DNA of 64,000 nucleotides from Escallonia rubra (taxonomy: Eukaryota > Streptophyta > Magnoliopsida > Escalloniales > Escalloniaceae): assembly GCA_033065855.1 (NCBI GenBank), contig JAVXUO010002049.1, forward strand, positions 1 to 64,000, written 5' to 3'. How positions within the stretch are numbered: the stretch's first letter is position 1; every line of letters starts with the position of its first letter. The translations under genes and the position numbers were made by a program. The notes beneath the pieces were generated by a model, which saw only the letters and a list, made by a program, of their open reading frames with translations, was not told the DNA's origin and did not search any database. Below are positions 38,539 to 50,107 of this stretch, piece after piece.

Positions 38539-41500
38539 CACTACAAGAAAATTGGTCATTAGTGACAACGAAAGTTGTCACAATAAAGTGAAAAGTTGTC
38601 ACTAATTGCTATAGTGACGAGAATTTGTTGTCACAGTAATTGTCACTATAGGCCCGTCACTAAAGACTTTAAGTGACGACATTAAAAAAGTTGTCACAAA
38701 ATCTTAAAGATGTGTGACAACGTCAAAGTTGTCACTGATTCATCATATTTACGTTGTCTCTAAATGTTCTCAAATATTGTCACTAGAACCCCATGTTGTC
38801 ACTAAAGAACCCTCCCGATTGACTTGGGTTGAGATCCAGTGCCAATAGGCCTTGTCACTAAATTTGTCTAGTGACGACAACAATGGTGTCACAATTTCAA
38901 ATGTGTGACAATTTTGATGTTGTCAAAATTTCAAATATGTGACAATTTTAGTGTTGTCACAATTGCCATTTGTGTCAATTATTTGTGTTGTCACTGAAAC
39001 ATTGATCGACAACTTCTCGTTGTCACTGTTTTGATTTTTTCCTGTTGTCACTATACACATTAGTAACGAACTTATATTGTAGTGACAAACACAATCTTTT
39101 CTTTTTACGCTAATGGTGACAATTGTAAGTTGCTAAAAGTTTGTCAAATCTTATTCCCAATCCCTGTGCATATTACTCTTTTACAAAATAACGAGAATAA
39201 ACTTATAATGTAAGAGAATTGTATTCAAAACCATCCATTACAGAATCTTCTCAATGTCAATAAAAACTAAAAGGATTTCATTTACAAAATCTTTAAGTAC
39301 AATAATCTAGAATAAGTGTGTCGCTGCATCTTCATCTTTAATACCTCATACTCAATCCCAACCATAGTTGTTCACTGCATGAAAAACAATAACATGATCA
39401 TCACACTACAAAATAGGACAACTATAACCATACTAGAGAGAAGCCTGTGTAGCGAATATTGACTAAAACATAGAAAACTTACCATACAAACCCAGACATA
39501 TCATGACATATTTTCATTTGTCCAAAAGATTACCAAATTCACTGATCAAGTCAACCAAAGTCAATAGTCCTCAAAGGTGATCTAATCTAATGAGACAATA
39601 TGGCAAATACAATACTAATGCAAGGCAGGGACTAATGAAACCGATTAGATACATTGTCAAAGGTCAAAAGGAGAAGATATGATTTAATCTAATGAGACAC
39701 ATAAGAAGCATTGTCCAATAGGTTGTAGTAACTCACCGTCAAGAGGAAGGGGAAGAGTTGCTGCTGCCATTTTGCATTTTTGCCAACAAAGATTTAAGCA
39801 GCTGGTTCGTCTCCCTTTGTGAACCCCTCAATTATTGAATTTCTTTGTCTCAAAAGAAAACATTCAAACTCCAATGACAAAATAAACATTTGAAGATAAG
39901 GACGACGAATAAATACCCATGCCATATTGCTGCTCCTAAACCGTTTAACTATCAGGACATAAACTAAAACCTATAGCTAGTGTTCTAACATTTGCCGTAA
40001 ACCAGCAAATCACAAGGTATAACCGTGGTTTTATGATCACATTATTAGGCCATCGATAAGATCACATTATTAGGCCATCGATAAGATCACATTTTACTGA
40101 ACTACAATAAGCAGTTAATAATTCTGGTAACAATTAGAAGGGAAACAAACCCATCTGGTTTTATGAAAATGGACACACAAAATTCATATATTTAAATGGT
40201 TAAAGTTTCGAGCTAAATTACGGGGAAAAAGATTTTTAACATGTGCTTTTCCACTGCAACATGCATCTAACGTAAACAAGTATAGGATGCAAGCTCAGAA
40301 GCACAAATAGCAAGTACCAAATGACTTTGCTCCCTTATGAACCGAGCAGTCAGACAACCAGGTACTTCCCAGTGTTCTTGGACTTTACTCTGTTATATAG
40401 TAAGAGGTTTCTACATAGGTGGTGTACAGCTAGGCTAGTTGATACCAAATACAAAGAAGATTCGTACTAGGACCAAAATAGAAAGGACAGGAAAAGTAAT
40501 GGTCAAGTTTAACAGACATCCACAAACCTCAACTTGCAGAAAAAATAAATAAAAATGGTCCTCAATCGCCACGCTTTTTTTCATTGAAATGCAAGAAGAT
40601 GACATTATTGAAAAAATGAGATGAATCCAAACAAGGCCCTAAAGAAAGCACATTTTCACTGTCATTATAACTAATCAACAGTCCAAAATCAACTTGATTG
40701 TACAACCATAACTTTCAGCTAACTAGTGGGCAAGATAGCCACGGGCACTATTAGCACTATTAAAACATATTGAGCTACAGACCCACGCAAACCAGCTGCA
40801 AATTGCAAGAGATTAAAAGGGATCTGGAAAAGGAAACAAGAAAATAGCCTATTCCAAGTTTAATGCACTTAACATGTGATTGAAGCAATTCCAGTAACTT
40901 TCAATGGCATGGCTAAAGATGCAAGATACTATTCCAAGTTTGTGCCTCATTTCTGTTTCAACATGTAATCTCATTGTTCGTTTCCGCTAGCAGCCTCGAC
41001 AAACTCCACATGATGTGTATAAATTCTTATTTATCCACTAGTTTTTTTATCATCATACTGATATGAAAGGAACAACTACCTGCCCCAATTTCATATATAA
41101 GACTAAAACCCAATTTCCCAAACAAATTGCAGCAATAAACATGTGACAAATACAATACATAAAAACGAAACTTTCTCTGAGGCATTTTGTCAAACATGTT
41201 GTGTTCCAAGTACTTTGCATTTCAATGAATATATAGAGCTTTCAGGACTGGGCATTTTCAAGCTGGGCAAAAGATGCAATTATCACACAAAGATGCATTT
41301 CTATTAATGTTCTACCATGATCAAGTCAAGTTCTAAGGCACGGGTTCATGATCAAGTCATGTTCTACCATGATTCCTGCTTGGGTACCACAATCCATTCA
41401 TGTTCTCCAAACATGACTGGATTCATTGATGTACTAACGAAGGGATATATTCATGATTTCTGCTTTCTTAGTACATCAATGAATCCGGTCAAGATTATAT

Positions 41501-42191
41501 CCCTTCCTTCTTTACTTTGCAGCGCCATTTTACTGGTGGCTCAACGCAACTTCGGATGAAGAATCGTGAAATGAATTTCAATAATAGAGGAGAAGAGAGA
41601 GAGAGAGAGGGAGGGAGTTAGTTTGTGGATGTGCTTTACGAACCTGAGAAAATCCGGCAGAATCTGAGCGGCGAAATCCGAACGGAAATCCGAAGACAGA
41701 GAGATCGTGGGAGATCGGCAGTGGATGGAGAAGAACGTGAGAGAGAGAGAGAGGAATTGGGGATCGTATGGACTCTCTTGACATTTCTGTATTTAGGAGT
41801 GTTGAGAGATACGTAAAAATTAACCGGGAAAAATTATTTGGCAGCCCGCTTAAAATTTTTGTGACAACTTCTTTCTTGTCAAGAATCCATTCTCCTTTTT
41901 CAAAAGTGACAAATTTTTTTTTATTTTTGTCACTATTCATGATTAAAACAATGACAACATTTTTAAGTTTGTCACTGTTGCCTTGTCAAAAAATTTCATG
42001 CCTACACATGGATGTTCCTGCCAAGTAATCAGTGATGAAATTGAGTGACAACTTCATTCTTGTCACTAGATATTACACTATGGCAGGCTAATTGTGACGA
42101 CCTTCATACTTGTCACAGTTGGTGATAATTAGCGACAACTTTTATGTTGTCATTAAAAAAATTGTCACTAATGACACTTTTTCTTGTAGCG
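38539..42191. mobile_element. Non-autonomous CACTA transposon
   Basis: Begins CACTACAAGAAAA (38539) and ends TTTTTCTTGTAGCG (42191), the right terminus having one change from GTAGTG. About 500 bp at the left and 330 bp at the right are packed with GTGACAAC/GTTGTCAC repeats in both orientations. Uninterrupted copy 1 of element G (near 14890) reads GGATTAGAAGGGTTTGG where this locus reads GGATTAGGAG, the element, then GGGTTTGG, proving insertion. The interior has no transposase; a GA-rich block at 41590-41760 may be captured DNA. Confidence 0.93.
41416..41489. ncRNA. Candidate hairpin inside the CACTA element
   Basis: Arms 41419-41437 and 41468-41486 are perfect 19-bp reverse complements; allowing one wobble pair extends them to 23 bp. 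The loop is 30 bases. The geometry resembles a small foldback precursor, but there is no evidence of expression, and such palindromes also arise by local duplication. Confidence 0.4.
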
Positions 42192-42763
42192 GGGTTTGGA
42201 GAAATGTGTTTCTAGTTGCCGAAAACCTCACCAAGGTTGTGAAGATGCATGGAACCTACCAGCTAGATCAAGGTAATGTAAGGCTATAGTTATGTGATGA
42301 GAGAGTAGAGACTTTGGGACGTTTGGAAGGTTATGTGATCTCTTGAAGTTCTGCAAGTGTTAGAGCGTAAGTGATGACCTAGTAAGTTCGAGCTTAGTAT
42401 TAGGATTTGAACGGAAATTGTGATGTTTAATATTCATAGGTCATAATTTTGGTGCAGAGGTAGGCATTGCTCAGCTATTATCTTGGTTCCTATATATCAG
42501 AGTTACGTAGCGAAATCTAGTACTTGGATATTGTAAATATTATGAAACTCGAAGCCAAACTTCTTTAACAGGAGAAGAATATAATGCCCTGATTCAAATT
42601 TGTTTGCAAATAGTTGTTACGAAATTATATCCGGGTTTGGTTGCCAACCGTTTAAATAAATCTAGTTGTATAAGTACCTAAGGTGTTATGTCTGTGGGAA
42701 TCTGAGCTTAACCATGATTAAGATCGGCTATATGAGGACGAAATTTCTTTAAGGGGAAGCTAA
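42192..42763 (+). other. Internal region 2 of element G, right part
   Basis: Matches internal region 1 from GGGTTTGGAGAAATG onward and ends GAGGACGAAATTTC plus a purine tract. Non-coding. Confidence 0.8.
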
Positions 42764-43185
42764 TGAAATAGCCAGTTAATTATAACTTTGGCGGCGATTA
42801 TTGCAAGTGATATTAAAGAGCTTTAGCGACGATTGTGTGAATGGCAATATTTGGGACATTTATTGACATTTTTTAATAACTAGAAGTTGTGGATTAATGA
42901 AGTTGTAATCAGTTGGCAATTAATGATAGTGCGGGAGATGACATGAAACTCTATAATTGACTTAGCGATTATGATGTACATATTTATATATGTGTGTTAA
43001 TCTGATCTTTTTCAGAACCCTTTTATATTAGGAAGCCAGAAGCAGAGAGAGAATAAAGAGAGAAATCGGGAGAGTGAAGGTAACTCAGAAAAGGAAGAGA
43101 TAAGCTAGAAGAACGAGAGATAAAGGCATTTAGAAAGGAAGGAAAGAAAAGTGAAAAGAGAAATCTTAAAATATTGAGAAGCGAG
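42764..43185 (+). repeat. LTR-3 of element G, truncated
   Basis: Starts at TG after the purine tract, but about 40 bp after the TGTAAT start are missing relative to LTR-2. It then follows the TTTAGCG motifs and purine-rich part until GCGAG, where element E begins at TGTAACGCCCC. The rest of LTR-3 would lie to the right of E, outside the window. Confidence 0.8.
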
Positions 43186-44253
43186 TGTAACGCCCCGAAC
43201 CTGAGGGTCCGAACACGTCCTTAAGCCAAAACTCAATCATGTCCAAAGCATAACAATTGTAATGGTAGATCAGAGCATCTAAAATACCATAACACAACTA
43301 TCTGAATCTGAAATACTTAACTTCAAAAGAATTCAGAACTTAATAACAATCTCTTTGACTAATCTGAATAATAATAAAAAATATGAACTAAAGTAAGAGT
43401 TTGTCTAAATAAAATTCATAACATCTACTGCTTCCAGTTGCGAACCCCAAAACTCCGCTGTATAACTAACATCTCACCCTTCACGCTGCTCTTGGCCTGG
43501 AAGGGGAAGGAAATAAAAAATAAAGGGGTGAGCACGAATTACCCAGTAAAAGATTTTACTTCCAGAGGGCCAAAAAATGCATACAAAATTAGAGATGTCG
43601 AATAGAGCCAATAAATAAGAATCTAGATAACTCAGTCAAATTTCAAAAAAACGAATAACAAAGGTGACTAAAACAAGGTTACCAAAAATGAATACCAAAT
43701 TTGAGTTATCGAATAGAACTAACAAATAGGAAGTTAGATAACTCAATCAAAATTCACAAACGAATAACAAAAGTAATCAAAAGAGGGTTAAATAACCAAT
43801 AAGCCAATTATCAAATACAATTTATCAAAACTTGTGAGTGTCACATACACAATTGCTTATTATTAAGCATTACAGATCATGGTTATACCATGTTGAATAT
43901 CGTAGTCGGCGTGTCACATATAAGTCACGATAATCAAAAGTGACTTTCGAACACAAATATCACCCACAAAGTAATTTGATAAATGTAATAAATATTCATT
44001 AGAAGTCCAAAAATAGTTATTTTAGACTCAAACCGAAGAGAATGAAATTACGAATTCAACGAAACAAAGATTAGATCAATCGGAGATCGGATGAGTAAGA
44101 TATTATCAAAAGAATTTTTTTGGATGAAACTAAAAAGGCACAAATGCCAATAGAAAGTGGACGTGACACATGGCAGCTTTCTATTCTATAAACCCATGTG
44201 GGTTGTCCGTTGCAAAGAAAAACTCTGCGGAGCATATTTTAAGTGGTTAAAAC

Positions 44254-45085
44254 TAAACCCGGCAAACGAGTATACCTGACGGGTACGGGTAATATCCAGT
44301 CGGGTTCGGGTAAAAATGGGTCGGATAAAATTTATCTGGTTTTTTCCGAGTAGTATTTTTAATGCCCAGACCTTACCCATACGGGTCAGGTATTACCTGC
44401 AGGTAAATAATTAAATTCTTATTTTTACAATAAATTAACTGAATTTAATTTTCCACATTTTGATAGACTACTAACTAATTAGGCATTTTCCCCCTCTGTT
44501 TCTTTTGCTTTTTTTGAGCTAGCGTGTTCTTATTTTCTGGACTTGAAAGAATTATTTCAATTTCACAAAAATTCAAAGTTCAAAATTATATCAGCTAACA
44601 TGTTAAAAATACCATCACTAATTTCCCACCTAGAATCCAAAACAAACAATTAAACTTCAACATACGTACAATCCCATCATCCAAATCCCCACCAACAATT
44701 CAAAATACAAAGATTAAATTTCAGCAACAATCAATCCAAAATACAAAGATTTTTCAACAAAGATACAACTTCACATGCATAAATAATCCAAAATAAAGTC
44801 TTTAATTCCTCGTAGAAATTCGTGTCGAACGACTATGAACAGCGGTGGTGGGGATGTCAGTTTCTCGATCAGCAGTGGAATGGAAGCTCGACAGCCGTCG
44901 GCAGTCGATCTGTGCGAGGAGACCGACTGATGGATTGAGTGAGGTTGAGGTAGAGCGAGTGGCGACAGATCAGTGAGGGATAGAGAGATAGAACAGTGAG
45001 GGATAGAGTGATCGCAGAAGAAAGTGGCGGCGACAGATCTTGGGGGGGGGGTGGGTGAAGGGATAGAGAGAGAGTCGACAGAGGC

Positions 45086-45148
<63 letters not shown>

Positions 45149-45468
45149 GATGAGTGGTTGAAGATAGGTGGCGATCACCGGTGGCCAGGGGAAGACAGAG
45201 TGACGGTTTTTTACGACAAAGAGGAATGGGCAGCATGAGATTGAGAGAGAAATGAGAAAGAAAAAAGTTGAAAATGAAGGGCTAGGGCACAAAAGTCTCT
45301 TATATATGCATGAAATCGGAGTAAACCGGTAACCCGTTACCCGACCCGGACCGACATAGAAATTACGGCTCGGGCCGGGTACGGGTCTCTCATATATGTA
45401 CCCGTACCCAAGGTTTTTGAACTCTTGCAGGTAGACCTGCGGGTACGGGCCGAAAATTGCCGAGTCTA
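44254..45468. mobile_element. Non-autonomous hAT element, 1.2 kb
   Basis: Termini TAAACCCGGCAAAC and, reversed, TAGACTCGGCAATT, followed inward by repeats of GGGTACGGGT. Flanks GTTAAAAC and GTTGAAAT each differ by one base from GTTGAAAC in the uninterrupted direct LTR near 52190, so the 8-bp duplication is supported by an empty-site copy. The interior is non-coding with a 7-bp repeat array. Confidence 0.88.
45086..45148. repeat. 7-bp tandem repeat AGTGGCT, nine copies
   Basis: Nine perfect 7-base units inside the hAT element. Confidence 0.95.
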
Positions 45469-46177
45469 GTTGAAATCGGAAACAAAGGTGCAGTGATTAC
45501 TTTCACAAAGGAACAGTAAAAAAAACATGAACAATAGTTTCTTGTTATTTAAAAAGGCCAACTTTGAGACAGATTTACCATGGTAGAAAATAAAAGGAAC
45601 GGCAACACATAAAAACATATGGCGATGACAGATAACAAAGAAATTCAATAACGAGAGCTAATGTACATCACAACACACTGAATGATAATTTGTATTGAAA
45701 GAAGGGACCGCATAAAAACCCTTTCCTCAAAGTAACCGAATATGACGTTAAATATCTCATCTTTATCTTAGATCAATCACCACATTTTTGCTTGAATACC
45801 CAAAAGAATGCAATAACTCTTTTATCTTTTGTCTCCTTTGTCTCAAAAAAATATGAAGACTCTTATGTGTTCTTCCCCCTTATATAGTTTGCTAATCTAA
45901 GTCTAATATAACTTGAAGTCCTATTTTCTAGTGCAATCATAATACAACTTAAGGTCCTCATTACTAATTTAATCATAATATGACGTAAAATCTTAATTCA
46001 AGTTGATTTTTTTAAATATCTAATCTAATCACATTAGCCAATAATACTATTAAATATTAATTCATCACTAAAAGGACTCTAAGAAAATTCTCTAAGGTCC
46101 ATTACTTAATTCAAAATCAGAATATATTATTTTTTAATTATTATTTACACAAGTACCCAAAAATCCGAGGTATTACA

Positions 46178-46254
46178 TTACAATTGTTATGTTTTGGACA
46201 TGATTGAGTTTTGGTGTAAGGACGTTTACGGACCCTTGGGTTTGGCGCGTTACA
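46178..46254 (+). repeat. Direct LTR tail of element E
   Basis: The last 77 or so bases of the E LTR in forward orientation, ending GGCGCGTTACA. They form a palindrome with the start of the inverted LTR at 43186, almost 3 kb away. Confidence 0.8.
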
Positions 46255-46258
46255 AAAT

Positions 46259-46270
46259 TGTATCGGAGCT
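46259..46270 (+). promoter_or_regulatory. Degenerate primer-binding site of element E
   Basis: TTGTATCGGAGC, two bases from TGGTATCAGAGC, five bases after the LTR tail. Confidence 0.65.
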
Positions 46271-46665
46271 TAGGTTTGAGATTCTCTAGACTCCTAAGCC
46301 TAAGATAGTATGCGATTGAGATTAGACTTTGAAAAGATGGATTAAGTTCTAAAAATTTATATTTCAGCATAAGATTGAGATTCGGGGTTTGGATCGAGTA
46401 CACAATAGTACACCGCATGTTGCTTGCCTTTAGAATTCAAAGATTTTAGTGTTAATCAAAAGGGATGATTGAAGGTTATGACTATAATCTTTTGATGTCC
46501 ATGAGTAGCTATATCAAATAGTGTACAGAAAGGTTGTGATTTCAAGAGACAATTGATATGGTGATAGATATTTTTTTGTTGTGAATTTGAAAGAAGGTGT
46601 TCGCATTATTAGATCCTGATGCTACTTTATTCATTTGTTTCAATATCCTTTTGTAAGCATCTATA

Positions 46666-49600
46666 TGTAACAACCCGATACTTTTTTTTGATCTGATTAG
46701 AAATTTTAGCGGCGAATATATTTTTAGCGTCGATATTTTTTTCAGTTTTATTATGATTTTTATTTAACAACTCCTAGCGACGATTAGTGTAAGCTGGGTC
46801 ATGTAGTAACCGCTATATTTTTTTTATTTCCTAACTTGGACCGCTTTGAGATAATAAAAGTTCTGGGTAAAAATTAGAATATCTAACGAGTGCTTAGGGG
46901 CTTTTTGGTAGTTTTCTAATTTAGGGTTTTATATAAGTTTATCTTTGTAATAGCAGCCGTCCCCAAGCTCTTTTGTTTCTGATACGCACGAGTGAGAGAG
47001 ATTTATAGAGAGAGAGATCAAAAGAAAGAAGAGACGGCAATCGATTTTTCCGGCAAATTTCAGAGTTTTCCAGTAAGTTTCTAGCCATTGTTTTTTTTTT
47101 AGATTTACGCAATGTTAATGGGGACTGTAAGGGGAAGGCTGTGAGTGTGTGTTGCGTGTGTGTGTAAACGTGAGATCTTGTGGGTTATATGTGTGACGTA
47201 AGGGGGCTGCCATGGCCCTGATAGTGTGTTTTTGTACGTTGCTGCTTATAGCAGTGAGATGGGGGAGCAAACTGTGATGGGTTTATGGCTGTGATATAAA
47301 TATATACACATATGGGTATGAATCTGTGTATATGGGTTATATATATATGGGTGGATGTGAGATATATGGTGTTGAGTACGGCTGTTTAGAGATAGAGGGA
47401 GAGGGTTCATGGCTGCCGTCAACCGATAGTTGCGGCGCCACCAAAGAACAGCCGTGAAGGGGCTGCTTTTAGAGAGAGAAAATGGCTGTGAATTGGGTTT
47501 AGAGACAGGCATGATTGCCGTATAAGTGAGGCAGTGAGCGAGTGATTTGTGTGTGTGTAGTGTGTGGTTGTGTGAGCTGTGTGCGTGTGTTTGCTGTATG
47601 GGTAGTGAGTGAGTGCATGGGTTTATGACAGTGAGGAAAGGGCACGGGGAGGACTGCTGAGAGGAGACCCATGAGTGGAGATTTTTGTTTGTGAGTGTAT
47701 GTATGTGATTTAGAGGTGGAAGAGAAGATACAAGGTAGAAGAGGAGCTACTGTGTGATGGGTATTTAGTGTGTGAAATGGGTTCAGAAAAGTGGGAGAGA
47801 AAGTGCTGTGAGAATGTGTGTTTAGTGTGTAATTAAGTGTGTTCATGAGTGTATGTGTGTAGGTTTTCTTTGTGTTTGGGTGGTTAAATGAAGGAAATAC
47901 TATAAGAGAAGAATAGGGAGACCACTGCCTCACGGCAATGGGTAATGTTCTTCTCTTTTTGAACTTGTGTAAATGATGGTGAAATGCAGGGAATATAAGT
48001 GTTGGGTGTGTTAATGTGAGTATAAGAGTGTTGGTTATTGTATGTGTGTGAGTGGGTGTAATGGAGAAAGGAATGATGTGAGGTTTTGGTAATCTGTGAG
48101 GGTGCTGTGTGAAGAGAGTGTGTTGTTGAGTGTGGTGTATGTTGAGGCCCTGTGAAGCAGAGAAAGTAACGAGAAGAAAGGAAATACCGAACGGGTAATT
48201 TGGGTTAGCGTTAAGTTCGACGCGTGCATAAACTAGTGCACGATTATCGTTAGCATGTAAAACTTTATAGCATAATACATTAGGCTATATTGGGATTTGT
48301 GGCAAAAGTTTATAATTTTCTGATATCGTATGAATTTTTAGTATTTTCTGTAATTTCAGATTTGTAAAATTGTTTTGGAGACCTTAAACCCAGAAAATGT
48401 CATGGGGAAAATTATAGTAGTGTCTATATAGTATAAATAAGACTCAGTTTGAATTTGGTAATTTTTGGAATTGTTTTGCTATGGTTTCCGTATCGCATTG
48501 GTTTTAGAAAAATGAATAATTTAAAAATAGTTTCAGTGCCTTTTAAATTCTGATTTCAATTTCTATAATTTTTATATATATTTTAAAGTTCGTATAAAAA
48601 TTATGGGACTTATTTTCCAGCTGAAAGTAATTTTGACAATTTATGGTTTTTATTGCATTGAAGGAAATTATTTTAATTCAAAAATTCAGAAAATTCATAT
48701 TTTGACTTATTATAATGTTTTAAGCTATACAAGTGTTTTATTTTAATTTATAATAAATTTAGAATACGGTTATGCATTAAAGAGCGTACCGGGTTCTCGG
48801 TTAGGTTGGCCGTGTGCGAGGCGCGCTTTGAGTTGTGTGATTCCGGGGTTAGAGGCGAGCGCCGTTTGGGTAGTTTATATTAGGTTTATAGTATTGTAGT
48901 ATAGATTATGTTCTAACATATGGATTTGCCAATCTAGGTTTATTCAAAGAATTATAATCGAGGTTGCGTAGCATTGCGTAGCGTGGACCGAGGTAAGGGA
49001 TTTCTATCCGAACCCCATTTCGTTATTCTGTTTTCAAATGCTTATAGAACAGTTTTAGAAGCTACATTGATTCGCTTTTTATGTTTGAAATAAAAGATGT
49101 TTTGAAATCGTCCATGAAACCCTAATTTGAGCCTGATAGCGATTGTTTGGAATTCGTTATTTAATCCTTCATTTTACTTAATTCAATCGTTGTAAAATGT
49201 TTTGAACTGTGTTTAAATTCCTTGAAAATTTTAAATTTTATTTATTACTTCTCAATGTTGACATGAGTTAGTAACTTGGGAGCCATAAGGATGGTCTGTA
49301 TTGTTGGCGTTATAAGGATGGTCTGTTGGATGGGTTTAACTAGTACCTAGATGGACTAGTCAGCGTACATATGCATATGTAAGTGTATCGAGCACTGCCG
49401 GGGTGGCTTTGCTTCTGTACTGCTCATGTTCAATGTTTCCTGTTTATGTTTTATTACACTTGAACTGTTTTGAATATTAACCATTCATGCTTTATTATAT
49501 CCGAAGTGTTTCAAATGACTATTATATAAGGGATTGAGTTGAATACTCATCTCTATGTTTATATCGTATTGTAGTGATTTCATCGAAAGCAAAATCATTT

Positions 49601-50107
49601 GAAAAAGTCGTTATTGGACTTGAATGTAAAATCGTTCGTTTTGTTCATCTATGTCTAAGTGTTGTATTTCATTGAAAATACTCTTCAAAAGTTTTATATG
49701 AAAAATCGTCCGTATCGTTTTCTTATTTTTAAATCTTTGTGCGACCTTACTGGGCTCTCAAAAGCTCACTCCCCTTTGACTTCCTTTCTGCAGGTGATAA
49801 CCAGCTTTAGGTTACCTGAATATGGATTAGAGCCGAGCGAGCGTAATATGTGGATTAGAGTCAAGCAAGGAAAAAGAGAACTTTAAACTTTAGCCTTGGT
49901 AATTAGAACCCCTGCGTGGGTTAATATTGGTATTTGAGATTTTCAGACTTAGATTTCATGTTATATCGATGATATTAGGACTATGATTAATTGATGGTTT
50001 AGTTGCTCTGACAGGTTGGTAGTATTTATTTTGTTTGAGTTGAGGATTTTATGATTTAGTGATTGATGGATCGAGTGTTAACGTTCCGGAAATTCTGGGA
50101 TGTTACA
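46666..50107 (+). mobile_element. Solo LTR D with perfect CTATA target duplication
   Basis: TGTAACAACCCG to GGGATGTTACA, 3442 bp, flanked by CTATA on both sides (46661-46665, 50108-50112). It starts with TTTTAGCGGCGA-type motifs, then a purine-rich part, TG-rich part (about 47500-48230), AT-rich middle, and a 3' part with ACTGGGCTC and a CAGGT splice-like site. Family F at 52904 is the same type. No coding content; minus-strand Thr/His-rich frames are artefacts of the TG-rich DNA. Confidence 0.93.
47922..47941. other. GC hairpin in LTR D
   Basis: CCACTGCC-TCAC-GGCAATGG, eight-base arms with one mismatch. It is the counterpart of the perfect hairpin at 55119-55142 in LTR F. Confidence 0.7.

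Larger units (their letters stand above)
11374..43185 (+). mobile_element. Tandem non-autonomous LTR retrotransposon G (LTR-int-LTR-int-LTR), heavily interrupted
   Basis: Three LTRs of one family in direct orientation start at 11374, 15459 and 42764. Both gaps begin with a primer-binding site for initiator Met-tRNA (14685 and 38330) and end with a purine-rich tract and the sequence GAGGACGAAATTTC. Each internal region is only about 0.78 kb once insertions are removed and has no coding capacity, so this is a LARD/TRIM-like element that must have used proteins of a relative. The shared internal 3' end resembles that of Tekay/Del chromoviruses. A single integration would give two LTRs; three LTRs and two internals imply recombination between copies or integration of a concatemer. 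Interruptions are 18193-36941 (LTR-2), about 37820-38309 (LTR-2), and 38539-42191 (second internal). Confidence 0.85.
43186..46177 (-). repeat. Inverted full-length LTR of element E
   Basis: Plus-strand TGTAACGCCCC to GAGGTATTACA. Read in reverse it matches the direct LTR at 51485 (TGTAATACC, TTGGGTACTTGTGTAAATAA and on). Without the 1215-bp hAT insertion it is about 1.78 kb. Confidence 0.85.

Noticed and set aside
44186-44380. Short minus-strand frame spanning the hAT left end
   Set aside because: It crosses an insertion junction and cannot be an old gene.
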